From Edaphobacter sp. 4G125 (GTDB lineage: Bacteria > Acidobacteriota > Terriglobia > Terriglobales > Acidobacteriaceae): a stretch of 64,000 nucleotides of DNA. The notes beneath the pieces were generated by a model. The model made no database searches. It was not told the DNA's origin and saw only the letters and a program-made list of their open reading frames with translations. Both the position numbers and the translations under genes were made by a program. Positions within the stretch are counted from its first letter, which is position 1. The number at the start of each line of letters is the position of its first letter. The stretch spans positions 682,001 to 746,000 of the forward strand of contig NZ_CP060393.1 in the NCBI RefSeq assembly GCF_014274685.1. The letters run 5' to 3'. Positions 63,152 through 64,000 of the stretch are shown one piece after another.

Positions 63152-63262
63152 GGCAATTCCCCTGTCATTGTAATGTCCTGAAGCATTCGCAAATGCCGTT
63201 TTTCGTGAGGAAAAACGGCGTGAACGGTCTATCTTCCGCTCTCCCCCTACAGGGAAATTGCC
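63152..63262. mobile_element. MITE-like inverted-repeat element
   Basis: Terminal arms GGCAATTCCCCTGT (63152-63165) and ACAGGGAAATTGCC (63249-63262) are inverted repeats with 13 of 14 positions matching, 111 bases end to end, each with a TA one base outside. The middle holds a ten-base hairpin, GCCGTTTTTC and GAAAAACGGC (63195-63219). No coding capacity. The size, arms and TA flanks resemble a miniature IS630/mariner-type element; it may also simply be a stem in the leader of a neighbouring gene. Confidence 0.45.
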
Positions 63263-63434
63263 ATAACGAAATCCTTTGAAATCTTTTGATATCTCAAGGC
63301 AGAAGGGCTGTAGGGAGTTTGTAAATAATGAGAAAATAATAGAGAGAACCGTCTGGCCCCGTGGGAGGCCGGGGAAGCATCTGTTTGAGTAACAGAAACT
63401 TTAGCGTTCACCAGCCGTCTGACCAGATAACCCG
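63263..63434 (+). other. Leader region of the TonB-like gene
   Basis: An AT-rich part (63305-63340, tgtaaataatgagaaaataa) is followed by two small hairpins, CCCCG...CGGGG (63357-63376 region) and CTGTTtgagtAACAG. The promoter is probably in the AT-rich part. I see no known riboswitch consensus. Confidence 0.35.
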
Positions 63435-64000
63435 ATGCCATCTCTCGAGACCCCGCCCAACGCCGCTCCGCCGACTCCTCCGACCCGGGTGCGGACGAAC
63501 CGCTATGGTGACCTCGAAGAGCATGAGCTGATTCATCTTCTGGATGCGCTGGATGACGAACGCGCCCGCGCGCGGTTCCGTGAAGCTGTCTACATCTCGA
63601 TCATTATCTGGCTGGCGATTGGGTGGTTCGTCCTCTATGGCCCGCAGGTGATCTTCCATCAACCGAGACTCATCAATCCGGTGGATGTCCTGAAGGAGCG
63701 CGACAAGCAGCTCACTTATCTGGATATGCCGAAGGACATCAGTAAGCAGGTTCCGAAGAAGCCGAGCAACGTCATCAGCGACAAGGACCGCGTCCAGCAG
63801 ACCACGAAACCGACCATCGATCGCAAGACGCTGGAACAATTGCAAGCGATGCGTAAGGCTGGATCTCCCGGAGCGACAACAGCTCCTCCTGCTCCCGTAC
63901 CGCAGCCGCAGCCGCAACAACAGGTCCAGCAACAGCCTCAACCTCCAGCACCGCAGCCTCTGCCGCAGCATCCTCCGCAGCAGGCTGTTGTGGAAGCTCC
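63435..64000 (+). CDS. TonB-type energy transducer, N-terminal part
   Basis: An open frame from the ATG at 63435 running off the window end; at least 188 residues. It starts MPSLETPPNAAPPTPPTRVR, then a charged linker (DLEEHELIHLLDALDDERAR), one transmembrane helix at about 50-68 (AVYISIIIWLAIGWFVLYG), a periplasmic part with LTYLDMPKDISKQVPKKPSN and a long Pro/Gln-rich stretch (PQPQPQQQVQQQPQPPAP) expected of a TonB-like spacer. The C-terminal TonB domain would lie beyond the end. It could energise receptors such as the one at 2709. Confidence 0.75.
   Translation, partial: MPSLETPPNAAPPTPPTRVRTNRYGDLEEHELIHLLDALDDERARARFREAVYISIIIWLAIGWFVLYGPQVIFHQPRLINPVDVLKERDKQLTYLDMPKDISKQVPKKPSNVISDKDRVQQTTKPTIDRKTLEQLQAMRKAGSPGATTAPPAPVPQPQPQQQVQQQPQPPAPQPLPQHPPQQAVVEA

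Noticed and set aside
63346-63434. Cobalamin or molybdenum-cofactor riboswitch before the TonB-type gene
   Set aside because: A ggggaagc word is present, but the B12-box and the rest of the consensus are not, and no Moco consensus is seen.
63408-63971. A 187-codon minus-strand Leu/Arg-rich frame at the window end
   Set aside because: It is the antisense image of the Pro/Gln-rich TonB-type protein on the plus strand.

Overview
This 64 kb chromosomal window looks like a member of Acidobacteriota, class Terriglobia (Terriglobus/Granulicella/Edaphobacter type). The clues are a large Oar-like TonB receptor with an N-terminal carboxypeptidase-regulatory domain, a FecR protein with a tryptophan- and glycine-rich middle, a DUF1080 protein, many one-off regulator/effector pairs, and short intergenic repeats built on GGCTAAAGCC and on an 'atccttcgact...gctcaggatgaca' unit. 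This assignment rests on gene content and style, not on a database match. Housekeeping anchors are asnS, ligA, trxB, a bifunctional relA/spoT gene, fused pabB-pabC and a mogA/moaB gene. No phage, insertion sequence or CRISPR array is seen.

Layout. 1-10.1 kb: an uptake and breakdown locus, with a class III aminotransferase and an FCD-type GntR regulator on the minus strand, divergent from a TonB receptor, an M20 deacylase, a sodium-solute symporter and a Tat-exported P1 (NylC/DmpA-type) amidase. 10.1-18.5 kb: a CzcCBA/CusCBA-type metal efflux operon, divergent from a histidine kinase and a sigma-54 response regulator; a near-consensus -24/-12 promoter faces the efflux operon. 18.6-28 kb: an exported TolB-propeller amidohydrolase, pabB-pabC, then hglS (2-oxoadipate to D-2-hydroxyglutarate) and a YdiJ-type D-2-hydroxyglutarate dehydrogenase, two consecutive steps of lysine breakdown. 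28.0-28.4 kb: a probable structured non-coding RNA downstream of relA/spoT. 31-35 kb: a FecR protein, an ArsR/AHSA1 pair with a clear operator, and an alpha/beta hydrolase.

35-47 kb: a PAP2 phosphatase, asnS, an aberrant class-II-shaped tRNA gene with a Cys (GCA) anticodon, a small unknown protein, a decayed DNA-binding gene lying between two diverged copies of a direct repeat, DUF1080, a metallophosphoesterase, DUF1254/DUF1214, a Bax-inhibitor-1-like protein, OpgC and a short-chain epimerase. 47-60 kb: trxB, a diguanylate cyclase, a second sodium-solute symporter, an MBL-fold hydrolase, an aldo/keto reductase, an ArsR plus flavin-reductase pair, ligA, an HxlR/DUF1772 pair and two membrane proteins. 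60-64 kb: a 15-C homopolymer tract, a membrane-anchored coiled-coil protein, a DedA protein, mogA/moaB, a small inverted-repeat element, and the start of a TonB-type energy transducer cut by the window end.

The most interesting points are the unusual tRNA (altered D and T loops that keep a possible 19-56 pair), the structured RNA after relA/spoT, the sigma-54 promoter facing the metal pump, the amide-uptake locus, and a leader that could mask the hglS ribosome site.
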